Source: Actinacidiphila alni (GTDB taxonomy: Bacteria > Actinomycetota > Actinomycetes > Streptomycetales > Streptomycetaceae). Taken from it: 64,000 nucleotides of DNA. Shown here piece after piece: positions 37,974 through 46,972 of the stretch. The position numbers and the translations under genes were made by a program. How positions within the stretch are numbered: position 1 is the stretch's first letter; every line of letters begins with the position of its first letter. The notes under the pieces are model-generated. The model was given only the letters and a program-made list of their open reading frames with translations, was not told where the DNA came from and did not search any database. Location: contig NZ_FONG01000002.1 of NCBI RefSeq assembly GCF_900112845.1, forward strand, positions 580,222 to 644,221, written 5' to 3'.

Positions 37974-38504
37974 ATGACCGACCGGCACCGGGCACGCAAT
38001 GGAGCACGTGACGCGGATACCGAACTGCTGAGGGTTCTGACCGCCGAGACCAGGGAGGAACTGTCCAGAGCCGACGGCAAGGCCGGACTGGTGCTGTCGT
38101 GCCTGGGCGCCGCGCTCGCCGCCCTTCTCGGAGTGCTGAGCACCGGAAAGGCCGCGCCGGGGAGCTACTCGTTACTGCCGCAGGTGCTCTTCTGGTCCGG
38201 CTGCGCCTTCTGGGTCGCGGCCCTTCTCCTTCTCGGCCTGGCCATCCTCCCGCGCCCCGGTCGTACCGGACTGTCGACGGGCCACTACTTCGCCGAGATC
38301 GACAGCATCCCGTCGACAGGATCACTGCACGAGACGCTTCGCCGCACCGACTTGAGGGAACGCGATCTCCGCCAGATCCTGCGCCTGTCCCGGATCGTCG
38401 TGATCAAATACCGCTGCGTCCGTTACGGGATGCTCTGCTCTGTGGCCTTCCTCCTCTTCACTGCCACCGGCCTCACTCTCGGCGTGGCCGGCTGGCCGCG
38501 GTGA
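37974..38504 (+). CDS. PycTM-like membrane effector (Pycsar family)
   Basis: A 176-residue protein resembling the Pycsar transmembrane effector. It has an N-terminal amphipathic segment (TELLRVLTAETREELSRADGKA), two adjacent membrane helices (LVLSCLGAALAALLGVLS and FWSGCAFWVAALLLLGLAIL), a soluble loop with HYFAEIDSI, and a C-terminal helix after VVIKYRCVRYG. PycTM proteins are triggered by cyclic pyrimidine nucleotides and impair the membrane. ATG at 37974 has GAGGGGG upstream. A rare TTA codon (38172-38174) suggests bldA-dependent translation. The cyclase-like gene in the same cluster could provide the signal. Confidence 0.82.
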   Translation: MTDRHRARNGARDADTELLRVLTAETREELSRADGKAGLVLSCLGAALAALLGVLSTGKAAPGSYSLLPQVLFWSGCAFWVAALLLLGLAILPRPGRTGLSTGHYFAEIDSIPSTGSLHETLRRTDLRERDLRQILRLSRIVVIKYRCVRYGMLCSVAFLLFTATGLTLGVAGWPR

Positions 38505-38771
38505 CGGACGCGTCATCCGGGTTCGGGTATCCGCTGGATCACCGTCGGCCGGGACGCTGCCGGCCCGAGGTCCTTCATGGTCGAGCGGCTCGGCTTCATC
38601 ACCTGCCGGACGGTGCGCGGACCGGCTTCGAGGGGCCCGAGTTCCGCATTCCAGAGGCGAGCCGCAGCCTCGTCGGCTGCCACGACGTCCGGCGGCGGCA
38701 TCTCGGAGCGCATCACCGTTGACTTCGCGGGCGGCGACGGACCGATGCGTCCGTCGTGGGGGGGCGTGGAC

Positions 38772-38800
38772 TTCAACCCGGGTTGCACCCCTGGGTTGAA
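38772..38800. promoter_or_regulatory. Operator-like palindrome with three half-sites
   Basis: An inverted repeat TTCAACCC (38772-38779) and GGGTTGAA (38793-38800) encloses a perfect 12-bp palindrome CAACCCGGGTTG at 38774-38785. It lies 34 bases before the ATG of the membrane protein at 38835, where a regulator would cover the promoter. The rest of the 330-base gap (38505-38834) shows no gene. Confidence 0.55.
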
Positions 38801-38834
38801 GGACTCGGGGCCGCATCGGCGGATGCTCGGAGAC

Positions 38835-39377
38835 ATGACAACGACCGACTGGCTCATCGACATCGCCCTCCTCCTCATCGTGCTCCGCCAACTGCGTGAG
38901 GAGCGGCTGACGCCCCGCACCGTCCTGCTCCCGCTCGGCATGATCGCCTGGGCCGCGAGCAACTACCTCACCGACATCCCGACCGCCGGCAACGACGTAC
39001 AGCTGGCCGCGGTCTTCGCCGCCACCGGCGTCGCCTTCGGCCTGGCTGGCGGCCTGCTCACCCGCGTCCGGCAGGCGGACGGCCACGTACTGATCAAGGC
39101 GTCCCGCGGCGCGGCCGCACTCTGGATCGTCAGCATGGGCTTCCGCCTGGGCTTCGCGGTGTGGTCCACGCACCCCTCCGGCGCCGCGCACCTGACCGGC
39201 TTCTCCGCCGCGCACCACATCACCAGCGGCCAGGCGTGGGTCGTCGCGCTGCTGCTGATGGCGGTCGGCGAGGTCGTCGTACGCCTGGGCACGATCGTCG
39301 TCCGCGGCCGGCTGCTCCAGGCACGGGGCGACCGTACGGCGCGGCAGCCGGCCCACCGCCTGGGCGCCTACGTCTGA
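38835..39377 (+). CDS. Integral membrane protein, DUF1453-like
   Basis: A 180-residue protein with about five hydrophobic helices: WLIDIALLLIVLRQL, VLLPLGMIAWAASNYL, LAAVFAATGVAFGLAGGLL, AAALWIVSMGFRLGFAVW and VVALLLMAVGEVVVRLG. The arrangement resembles DUF1453/CcdC-type membrane proteins. ATG at 38835 has GGAG close upstream, and the helices start at once; the frame extends 86 codons further upstream without membrane character, so the short form is preferred. It sits 53 bases before the hydrolase gene and may be co-transcribed. Confidence 0.78.
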   Translation: MTTTDWLIDIALLLIVLRQLREERLTPRTVLLPLGMIAWAASNYLTDIPTAGNDVQLAAVFAATGVAFGLAGGLLTRVRQADGHVLIKASRGAAALWIVSMGFRLGFAVWSTHPSGAAHLTGFSAAHHITSGQAWVVALLLMAVGEVVVRLGTIVVRGRLLQARGDRTARQPAHRLGAYV

Positions 39378-39430
39378 GCCGCGCAGCGGCTCGCCACCCC
39401 CACCCGCGCATGATCCGTACGGAGGTCCCC

Positions 39431-40459
39431 ATGTCCGCGTCGCACCGCACACCGCGCGCCCGCACCCTGTCCCGGCTGGCCGTCGCCGTCGCCACGGTGG
39501 CCCTCGGAGCGGTCGCCTGCTCGTCCGGCGGCGGGCCCGAGACCAGCACGTCGAGCACTACGTCGAGCGGCAGCCCGGGCCCGCGGGCCACGACGGCGTC
39601 GGCCGTCGTCGCGAAGTCCGTCCCGAGCGGTCCTGCCGCCTTCCTCGGGCCGGTGCGCCGTATCCCGGCCAACGGCATCACGATCGGCTACCGCCAGTTC
39701 GGGTCCGGCCCCGACCTCGTCATGGTCATGGGCGACACCGGCGCCATGAGCGACTGGACGGTCGACCTGCTGAGCCGGCTTTCCCGGCACTACCGCGTCA
39801 CGATCTTCGACAACCGCGGCGTCGGCTACACGACCGACGACACCTCGGTCCCCGACACCATCCCGCTCATGGCGGACGACACCGTCGCCCTGATCAAGGC
39901 GCTCGGCCTGCGGCACCCCGCACTGCTCGGCTGGTCCATGGGCGGCGAGATCGGCCTGACCGTCGCCGCCCTCCACCCGGGCGCGATCAGCGCACTCGTG
40001 AGCACCGGCGGCGACCTCGGCGGCCGCCACGCCGTCAACACACCGCCCGCCGTGGCCAAGGAACTCAACGACCCCAAGACCACGGGTCCCCAGATGCTCG
40101 ACATGCTCTTCCCCGCCGACGCCACCGCCGCCCGCGCCGCCTACATCCACCAACTCGGCCTGATCCCGCCGGAGAAGGTCAGCGACGCGACACTGCTGCG
40201 CCAATACCGGGCCGGCCAGGCCTACAGCTCCTTCGAGGACACCTGGAACGAACTGCCCGCCAGCACCATCCCGATGCTCATCACCAACGGCGCCCTCGAC
40301 AAGGTCACCCCACCCGCGAACGCGAGCATCATCACCCACCGCGCCAAGCACGCCGAACTCGTCATGTTCCCCGACGCCGGCCACGCCATGCCCGTCCAGG
40401 ACGCCGCCCGCTTCACCTCCCTGGTGACCCGCTTCACCCAGGCGCCGGGCACCGCATAA
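39431..40459 (+). CDS. Lipoprotein alpha/beta hydrolase
   Basis: A 342-residue serine hydrolase exported as a lipoprotein (lipobox LGAVAC followed by SSGGGP). The alpha/beta fold shows the oxyanion region VMVMGDTGAMSDW, DNRGVGYT, the nucleophile elbow GWSMGGE, a late Asp in NGALDKVTPP and the His in PDAGHAMP. ATG at 39431 is preceded by GGAGGTCCCC. The substrate is unknown. Confidence 0.9.
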   Translation: MSASHRTPRARTLSRLAVAVATVALGAVACSSGGGPETSTSSTTSSGSPGPRATTASAVVAKSVPSGPAAFLGPVRRIPANGITIGYRQFGSGPDLVMVMGDTGAMSDWTVDLLSRLSRHYRVTIFDNRGVGYTTDDTSVPDTIPLMADDTVALIKALGLRHPALLGWSMGGEIGLTVAALHPGAISALVSTGGDLGGRHAVNTPPAVAKELNDPKTTGPQMLDMLFPADATAARAAYIHQLGLIPPEKVSDATLLRQYRAGQAYSSFEDTWNELPASTIPMLITNGALDKVTPPANASIITHRAKHAELVMFPDAGHAMPVQDAARFTSLVTRFTQAPGTA

Positions 40460-40612
40460 CGACCCGGCGTAGCCCGCGGAGGCCGCCGCGTCGCCCGCGC
40501 AAGGCTCGTCACGCACAGTGGAGCGTGACGCCGACCCGCCAGGCACCTACGTCAGCAACGTCGAGGAAACAGCGGCTCCGGCCGGCTGTGTGCCTGGCCG
40601 AACCGTGTGTCG

Positions 40613-41011
40613 TCACCCGAGATCCGTGACGGCGCTGGCGTGCGCGGCAAGGACCCGCCAGCTGCCATCAGCGTGTACCCAGGTGCGGGTGTAGCGAAGG
40701 CGCGCTGTGAACGGATGTCCTCCGGCGGTGCCTTCGAGCCCGGCCAGTACGCGGGTGACGCCTGTGGAGTCCACCACGGTGACGTGCAGTTCCTGCTGCT
40801 CGAAAATGTCGACGGCCAGGGTCCGGGACCTGTGCGCTCCCAGATCCTCCTCCTTCGTCATGGTGCTGCCGTCAGGCCCTGTGTAGACGACACGGTCGTC
40901 TAGAAGCAGGTCCAACGCCCGCACATCACCTGATCGAATCGCGTCCTGCAACCTCTGCTCGGCATCATGGAGCGCGGCCTCAAGCGCCACCTGATCCATC
41001 CCCATCCCCAT
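40613..41011 (-). CDS. NTF2-like / DUF4440 protein
   Basis: A 132-residue cone-shaped SnoaL/NTF2-fold protein, with EQRLQDAIRSGDVRALDLLLDDRVVYTGPDG, the helix-turn at the start, and the strand pair VTRVLAGLEGTAGGHPFTARLRYTRTW. Three in-frame ATGs (41011, 41005, 40999) lie together; 41011 is chosen because AGGAGG sits six bases before it. Such proteins are small-molecule isomerases, lyases or unexplored binding proteins. No partner is evident. Confidence 0.82.
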   Translation of the reverse strand: MGMGMDQVALEAALHDAEQRLQDAIRSGDVRALDLLLDDRVVYTGPDGSTMTKEEDLGAHRSRTLAVDIFEQQELHVTVVDSTGVTRVLAGLEGTAGGHPFTARLRYTRTWVHADGSWRVLAAHASAVTDLG

Positions 41012-41227
41012 CCCGATCCTCCTTGCCTTGTCGGCCCGCGAATCCTCAGCCGAACGCGCCGGCACCCACCTCGCCGGATTCCTGCGGAGAATACGAGATT
41101 CGACGTGGCTCCACGGCTTGCTGGACGCTCGTGGGCCGGGGGCGAACGCCACCCGAACTGCAACCTTCGGGGGGTGCCGTACGGCCGTCTTTCCAGCTCG
41201 ACCACTTGACCGTGCCCGGGCGTCGGC

Positions 41228-41575
41228 TCAGCGGTCGAAGGTCTGCGGCAGGTCCCCGGCCTCCCAGAGCCGGTCGAGCCTGGGGAAGAGCGATTCCAGG
41301 TCGTTGAGGAGAGCGTCGCGCTCGGCCTGCGGGAGCCGGAGCAGCGGGTCGTCGAAGCCCGGTCCGGCGTCGGGCCCCGTCCATCCTTTGTGGCGTCGGC
41401 ACGACGCGCACCACATGTAGGTGATGCGCACGGTACGGTGCGGGCCCTCGCGCCGGTAGACGTACGTGCGCACCGCGACGGCTCCGCACGCCGGACAGCG
41501 ACGCTCGCCGGGCTCATCGATGAACCGTGGGCCTGCCAGCAGCTGCTGGACCTGGTCCGCGTCGAATTCCCGCAC
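41228..41575 (-). CDS. Zinc-ribbon protein, candidate immunity protein of the RHS toxin
   Basis: A 115-residue protein with a treble-clef or ribbon-type CPACG...CASCRR pair of Cys knuckles around a beta region (VAVRTYVYRREGPHRTVRITYMW), followed by a helical C-terminus. GTG at 41575 follows GAGGAGAGG. It starts 13 bases after the RHS toxin stop on the same strand, the standard place for the cognate immunity gene. I do not recognise its family, so the role rests on position. Confidence 0.72.
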   Translation of the reverse strand: MREFDADQVQQLLAGPRFIDEPGERRCPACGAVAVRTYVYRREGPHRTVRITYMWCASCRRHKGWTGPDAGPGFDDPLLRLPQAERDALLNDLESLFPRLDRLWEAGDLPQTFDR

Positions 41576-41588
41576 GGCTCGCCTCTCC

Positions 41589-44500
41589 TCAGCCCGTCCT
41601 GGACTTGAACAGCGACAGCATACGCTGGCCGTATTCCTCCGCCGCGTCCTCCGTACCTCCCCAGATGTGGCTGGGGGCGACCGTCTCGCCCCACAGCGGT
41701 TTCGAGTTGAGGGAGAGCCGGAATTGCTGGTGGTGGTAGATCTCGTGGAACACGGTGGCGACACCTTCGTCCATGCTGCGCAGGCCGAGGTCGGAGATCT
41801 GGATCAACGGAAGCCCACGAGGACCGAGTTGCGGCAGTCCTGATGCCAGGTGCGGGCTGTTGCCGAAACCGAGTCCGGTCGGTGTGTGGATCTCGGGCAC
41901 ATGCACGATGTCGTAGCGGCTGACGGACATGTCCGCGCGCCCCAGCGCCATACGCAGCTGACGGATGCTGACGGGTGCGCCGAGCTGTCCGCCGGGCAGA
42001 CCCTGGGACGGGCCGCGGAACACATTGATCAGTGAGGAGCAGGGCGACAGGCCGAGTGGATCGGCCAGCACCGCGGGGTTGACGACATCCGCGTAATCGT
42101 CCGGACCCGGCGCTAGCCCGAGCGGATCCGCGCTCAGATAGCGTCCGGTCTCGGGGTCGAAGTAGCGGTGGTAGTTGTAGTCGAGCCCGGTCTCGTCGTC
42201 GTGGTAGCGGCCCGGGCTGCGCAGCGGGCAGTCGGCCTCCTCCGCCGCGTCCGTTCCCGGCCCCGTGGACCGATTCGCCTTGTCCGGCGCGATCGCCTCC
42301 GGCGGTGCGGCCTCCGGCAGCCATGGACGACCGCGCCGTCGCCAGGCAACGGTGCCGTCCGTGGAGACGAGTTCGGCGGGTGCACCGGCCAGGTCCGTGA
42401 CCACGGCGAAGAAGCGGCGGTCGACCTCCTCCTGCGACAGGTCCGCCGTGGCGGCACCCGTGCGCCGGCTGTGCACCTGTGTGACCGGGCGGGGGCCTTC
42501 CCCCAGCAGACAGTCCCAGGTGATGACCGCCTCGTCGAGCCGCGGCGGTGCGGCGTCCGCCGCCGCGACCGCTGCCAGAGCTTCCGTCGGAACCCGCTCC
42601 CGGACCTGCTCCGCGAGAACCTCTCCGTCCCAGGCGAACCGGACGCCCACGACCGGGCTGCCGTCCGCCGCCAGCAGCTTCTTGGCCGTGCGGCGTCCCA
42701 GCGCGTCGTACGCGTACGACGCGACGCTTCCGTCAGGGTTCGTGACCGACCGGAGCCGATCCGCCGCGTCCCATGCGAAGGTCCACCGCAATCGGCCGCC
42801 GGAGAGCAGCTTGCGGGTCTTGGTGACGACCCGGCCGCGGTCGTCGTACGTGTAGTCCACGCGACCGGACCGCAGCACCTTGGACCCCGACATCTCCGGT
42901 ACGGGGAACAACTCGGCACCCGGCCCGCCACCCCGGGGATCATCGGCCTCGACGTGCGTGATCCGGCCGACGGCATCGAGCGTGAACCTATGGGTGCCGC
43001 CGATGAGTTCGGTGATCTCCGTCGGATAGCCGTCGGGCCGGAACCGGTAGCGGCGCTCTTGGAGCACGCGGCCCCTCGTGCCGTTCGCGGCAGAAAGTTC
43101 GGTAGGGGACGCGTCCCCGAAGGGGCGGACGGCCACGAGTGATTGCTCCGTCAAGCGACCTACCGGATCCCAGCTCTGGCGCAGCCTGGCCGACTGCCCC
43201 AACTGCCGCTCGTTTTCGTGGCCGTCACGGTCGTAGCCGAAGGTGAGGAGATTGTTGTCCACCCGCAGGCGCACCGGCCGGTTGTCGGCGTCGTAGTCCC
43301 AGACGCTCTCGACACCCGAGGGCGTCCGCCGTGAGATTCGGCGGCCCATCGCGTCGTAGCGGCTTGTGACGGTCAGTCCGTCGCAGCTTTCGGCAACGAG
43401 ACGGCCGCCCCGGTCGTACGTGAACTCGACGACGGCGGAGGGGTTTTCGGCGCGGAGCATGCGACCGGTGGCCGAATACGCGAAGATCGCTTCACCGTCG
43501 GGCGTGATCATCCGGGTCACCCGGCCGCCGGAGTCCCGCTCGTACTCGGTCGTGCTTCCGTGGGCGTCGGTCACACCGACGAGCTGCCGCGCGGCGTCGT
43601 AACGATAGGCACGCGTACGCCCGTTGAAGTCGGTCTCGTCGACCAGGTTGCCCACCGCGTCATAGGTGTAGGACCAGGTCCGGTCGTGATCGTCGCGTAC
43701 TTCGGTCAGCCGCAACTCGGTGTCGTAGCTGTAACGCAGCCGTGTGCCGTCGGGCGCCGTCCGGTCAGCAGGCAGGCCGAAGTGCGTGACCGTGAAGCGG
43801 TGCAGTCCGCCCGCCGGGTCGCGGTAGGCGACGAGATCGCCCTCGGTGTTGTACTCCCACTTCTCCGCCGAGCCGTCCGGCCGGCTCCGCCGCAGCGGTC
43901 GCCCCTCGGGCGACCATTCGGTCCGCACCGACTGGCCGGCGCGATCGGTGACCTCCGCCACGCGGCCGAAGGCGTCACGGACGAAGGCCGATTCCTCGCC
44001 GCTGTGAGCCACGACCGACACCGGAAGACCGGCCGCATCCGTCCGGATCCGACGCGTCGCGCCGAACGCGTCGGTGACCGACGTCAGCGCACCCCGGTCG
44101 TTGTACGCGTAAGCCGTCGTCGCCTCGGCCGCGTCCGTTGTGCCGAGCAGGTTGCCGCGGTCGTCGAATCGCTGGGTGACCTGCGCGCCGTCCGGATCGA
44201 CGGCCCGCACGGGAAGACCGAGGTCGTTGTACTCGATCCGGGCGACCGAGCCGTCCGGATACGTGATCCCGGTGCAGTGGCCTCGGTCGTCGTACGTGTA
44301 GCGCGTCGTGCGCCCCAGCGGATCCGTGCGGCTCAGCAGCCTGTCGTAGCGGTCCCACGCCGAAACCGTTGAGTGCCCGAAATGGTCGGTCAGCCGGATG
44401 AGTTGGCGGGCCGCGTTGAACTCGTAGGTCGTCGTGGCGCCGACCGAGTCGGTCGCCACCGTCGTCCCGGTCGCGGTGTCGTAGGCGTAGTCATAGGCGA

Positions 44501-46295
44501 GGACGCCGTCGGACCCCCTGGCGCGGACGCAACGGCCCTGATCATCGTAAATGTACTCGTACCGCGTTCCGTTGCGATCCCGCCAGCGGACGATGCGGCC
44601 TTGGTCGTCGTAGCCGAGCGTCAAGGGAGCACCGGAGGAATCGGTGACGGTCGCCAGGTGTCTGCCGCCCTCCTCGGTGTACCCGTATCCGAGGAGGCGT
44701 GGTCTGCCCTCGGCGGAGTCCAGGTGCAGGGCGGTGATCCGGCCTTCGGCGGTGGTCACGGCGACGCGGTATCCGCCGCTGTGAGCGACCTCGACAGGCG
44801 CGCCGCTCTCGTCATACGTGATCACGATCCGGTTGGAGTTGCGGTCAGTGATCTCCGTCAGGACGAGCGCGCCTTGCGGCGAAGGGCGGAAGCGCAGGGT
44901 CTGCCCGGCGTCGGGCTGTGCGACGGTCATGGCCCCGCCGGGTGTGCCGTCCCAGCCGAGCGGCCAGCGCGGGCCTTCCACCGGCATGACCGGCCGGTCC
45001 GCCTCGGGCACCGGATAGTGCAGCACCATGCCGTCGGCGGTGGTGAACCGTACGCCCTGGTCGTCGATCCACAGCCGCTGGTCGAGGGTGGAGGCCCAGG
45101 ACGGGCCGAACCAGCGTCCGCCGCGGAAGCCGGTGCGGTGGGTGCGTTCCAGCACCAGCGGCAGCACGCCCGGCAGTTCGACGTCGGTGGCGCCCATGAC
45201 CATCTCGCCGGTGGCCATGTCGATCGGGTCACCGGAGGTGAACAGGCTCTTGATGGTGCGTCCCGCGTCCCGTATCGCGCCTGCGCCTTTGCGGATGCTG
45301 TTGGCGATGTTCTCCAGGGCTTTGCCGGATTTGAGGAGGGCGGGCAGCTCGCGGGCCATCTTCAGCAGGCCGCCGGCGGTGGTCAGGCCCTTGAACATCG
45401 GGATGCAGTCCAGGGCCGCGAACAGCACGTCCCACAGGCTGGCTTTGCCTTGCAGGTACTTCATGACCGTGTCGGCCAGGACGAGGACAGCTGCGGCCAG
45501 GACGAGCCAGGCCAGGGGGCCGCCGATGATGAGGACGACGATGCCGAGGACGGCGACGATGACCTTGCAGACGGCGATGATGTCGTCCCAGTGGTCCGCG
45601 ACCCAGTCGACCGCCTTCTCCCACCAGTGCTTGTTCTTGATGCCCGCGTCGGATGCTTCATGGAGGGCGTGCTGGGCCGTCGAAGCGGCGTCATCCCTGA
45701 GCTGGGCGGCGTCGGCGGCCAGTTGCTTGGCCGCGTCGAGTTTGGCCTGGGCGTTGTGGACGGCCGTGGACGCGGTGGTGTGCGCGTTGTTCGCGTCCGT
45801 GGCATTACGGGCCGCGGCCCGCACCTCCTCCGCCGACGGCGGCGGCACGTTCGGCTTGGGGTCGTCCTGGTAGGACTTGGACTTGTCCTGGGCGCGCTTC
45901 ACCCACGCGTCGGCGTTGGTGAGCTGGGCCTGCGCGGAGTCCAACTCCTGCCGTGCGGTGCGCCCCTGGGCCAGGGCCCGGTCGGCGTCGGCCTGCGCCG
46001 TCTCCAGCTTCGGCCAGTAGTCGTCCAGGGCGCCGGACGCCAGCCGGTAGGAACGCTCCAACTTGTCCAGACGGCCCGGGAGCTCACCGAACTGGCTGCG
46101 GTAGGCGTCACCGGAAAGGCCCGCCCACTCCTGGACGGCCGTGTCACCGTTGAGTCCCTTCACCGACCGCAGCGCCGAGGCGACGTCATCGGCGAAATCC
46201 CCCAGCTTCCGGGCGAGTTCCTTCACCTCGAACGGATCACCCGGCACCGGATCCCGGTCCAGATCCAGCACATCCCAATCCGTCGGCCTGCCCAT
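41589..46295 (-). CDS. RHS/YD-repeat polymorphic toxin with C-terminal HExxH domain
   Basis: A 1568-residue contact-dependent toxin. The N-terminal 250 residues form a WXG-like helical bundle (VQEWAGLSGDAYRSQ) with coiled coil, consistent with type VII-like export. Hydrophobic helices follow near 255-300 (VIVAVLGIVVLIIGGPLAWLV). The RHS shell has dozens of YD repeats and ends in the core motif (YHRYFDPETGRYLSADPLGL). Beyond the second DPLGL, the 140-residue toxin tip contains VFHEIYHHQQF, an HExxH zinc motif, and a candidate third ligand in GTEDAAEEYG. ATG at 46295 has GGGAGG upstream. The tip is likely a metallopeptidase effector. Confidence 0.88.
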   Translation of the reverse strand: MGRPTDWDVLDLDRDPVPGDPFEVKELARKLGDFADDVASALRSVKGLNGDTAVQEWAGLSGDAYRSQFGELPGRLDKLERSYRLASGALDDYWPKLETAQADADRALAQGRTARQELDSAQAQLTNADAWVKRAQDKSKSYQDDPKPNVPPPSAEEVRAAARNATDANNAHTTASTAVHNAQAKLDAAKQLAADAAQLRDDAASTAQHALHEASDAGIKNKHWWEKAVDWVADHWDDIIAVCKVIVAVLGIVVLIIGGPLAWLVLAAAVLVLADTVMKYLQGKASLWDVLFAALDCIPMFKGLTTAGGLLKMARELPALLKSGKALENIANSIRKGAGAIRDAGRTIKSLFTSGDPIDMATGEMVMGATDVELPGVLPLVLERTHRTGFRGGRWFGPSWASTLDQRLWIDDQGVRFTTADGMVLHYPVPEADRPVMPVEGPRWPLGWDGTPGGAMTVAQPDAGQTLRFRPSPQGALVLTEITDRNSNRIVITYDESGAPVEVAHSGGYRVAVTTAEGRITALHLDSAEGRPRLLGYGYTEEGGRHLATVTDSSGAPLTLGYDDQGRIVRWRDRNGTRYEYIYDDQGRCVRARGSDGVLAYDYAYDTATGTTVATDSVGATTTYEFNAARQLIRLTDHFGHSTVSAWDRYDRLLSRTDPLGRTTRYTYDDRGHCTGITYPDGSVARIEYNDLGLPVRAVDPDGAQVTQRFDDRGNLLGTTDAAEATTAYAYNDRGALTSVTDAFGATRRIRTDAAGLPVSVVAHSGEESAFVRDAFGRVAEVTDRAGQSVRTEWSPEGRPLRRSRPDGSAEKWEYNTEGDLVAYRDPAGGLHRFTVTHFGLPADRTAPDGTRLRYSYDTELRLTEVRDDHDRTWSYTYDAVGNLVDETDFNGRTRAYRYDAARQLVGVTDAHGSTTEYERDSGGRVTRMITPDGEAIFAYSATGRMLRAENPSAVVEFTYDRGGRLVAESCDGLTVTSRYDAMGRRISRRTPSGVESVWDYDADNRPVRLRVDNNLLTFGYDRDGHENERQLGQSARLRQSWDPVGRLTEQSLVAVRPFGDASPTELSAANGTRGRVLQERRYRFRPDGYPTEITELIGGTHRFTLDAVGRITHVEADDPRGGGPGAELFPVPEMSGSKVLRSGRVDYTYDDRGRVVTKTRKLLSGGRLRWTFAWDAADRLRSVTNPDGSVASYAYDALGRRTAKKLLAADGSPVVGVRFAWDGEVLAEQVRERVPTEALAAVAAADAAPPRLDEAVITWDCLLGEGPRPVTQVHSRRTGAATADLSQEEVDRRFFAVVTDLAGAPAELVSTDGTVAWRRRGRPWLPEAAPPEAIAPDKANRSTGPGTDAAEEADCPLRSPGRYHDDETGLDYNYHRYFDPETGRYLSADPLGLAPGPDDYADVVNPAVLADPLGLSPCSSLINVFRGPSQGLPGGQLGAPVSIRQLRMALGRADMSVSRYDIVHVPEIHTPTGLGFGNSPHLASGLPQLGPRGLPLIQISDLGLRSMDEGVATVFHEIYHHQQFRLSLNSKPLWGETVAPSHIWGGTEDAAEEYGQRMLSLFKSRTG

Positions 46296-46654
46296 GACCG
46301 CTGCCTCCCCCGATTCAGCCCGCGTGGTCCCGCCCATCCTGGCAGGGCACACCGACACCGGGAAGGACGCCCACCCGCCGTTCGCGACACCCGCACTCTC
46401 ACCGGTTCCGCACCATCGTCTCCGCTCAGCACATCACCCGAACCGGCGCCCCTGTGAAGGAGCGCAGTCGCGTTGACGTCGATCCTCTTCCGTCCTGCTT
46501 GCATGCGTGCCGCGTGTATGAGCGCGGACAGGGCGAGCACGTCCCGTACGGCACCGTCGCGCGATGCCGGCGCGGGACCGTCCCAGGAGTGGCGGTCCCT
46601 CCGGGACGGCCGCCGGCCTTCTGGCCGGCTTCGCTCCCACCCCCGCCGACGACG
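46296..46654. other. Intergenic gap upstream of the RHS toxin gene
   Basis: About 360 bases without a supportable gene. It should contain the RHS promoter. An imperfect GC-rich hairpin lies near 46560-46620. Nothing else recognised. Confidence 0.5.
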
Positions 46655-46972
46655 TCATCCGTTCAAGGGCTGGGCGAGTTCCTCCGCCGTCATGCGCGCG
46701 GCCACGTCTGCTGCATCCCCCTCAAAACTCAGGCCCTCGCTGACCAGCACGTCCATTGCGGGCTCAGTGCGCTGGGAGTCCGTCCAGCGGAAGCCGGAAC
46801 TGACGCGTCCCTTCACCGTTAGCACCCGCCAGGCATGCGGACACTGCCCGCATGTGGAGAGGTGACGGCCGACAGGTACGGCGTGGCTCCCGATGGCGGC
46901 GGCCACGTCGCCGTAGGTCGTCCAGCGGTCGGGAGGTACGGCGGCCAGCAGAGTGTGGAGGTCCGTCCAGTC
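46655..46972 (-). pseudogene. Alkyltransferase-like (ATL/MGMT) domain fragment separated by one TAG
   Basis: Reads DWTDLHTLLAAVPPDRWTTYGDVAAAIG then SHAVPVGRHLSTC...HAWRVLTVKG. This is the O6-alkylguanine-DNA-alkyltransferase-like fold, but the methyl-accepting PCHR Cys site is replaced, as in ATL proteins. It is in the same frame as the NucS-like gene immediately upstream, and only the TAG at 46973-46975 separates them. The remainder has no credible start before the domain begins (a GTG at 46906 lies inside it). I read it as the C-terminal half of a former two-domain protein. Confidence 0.72.
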
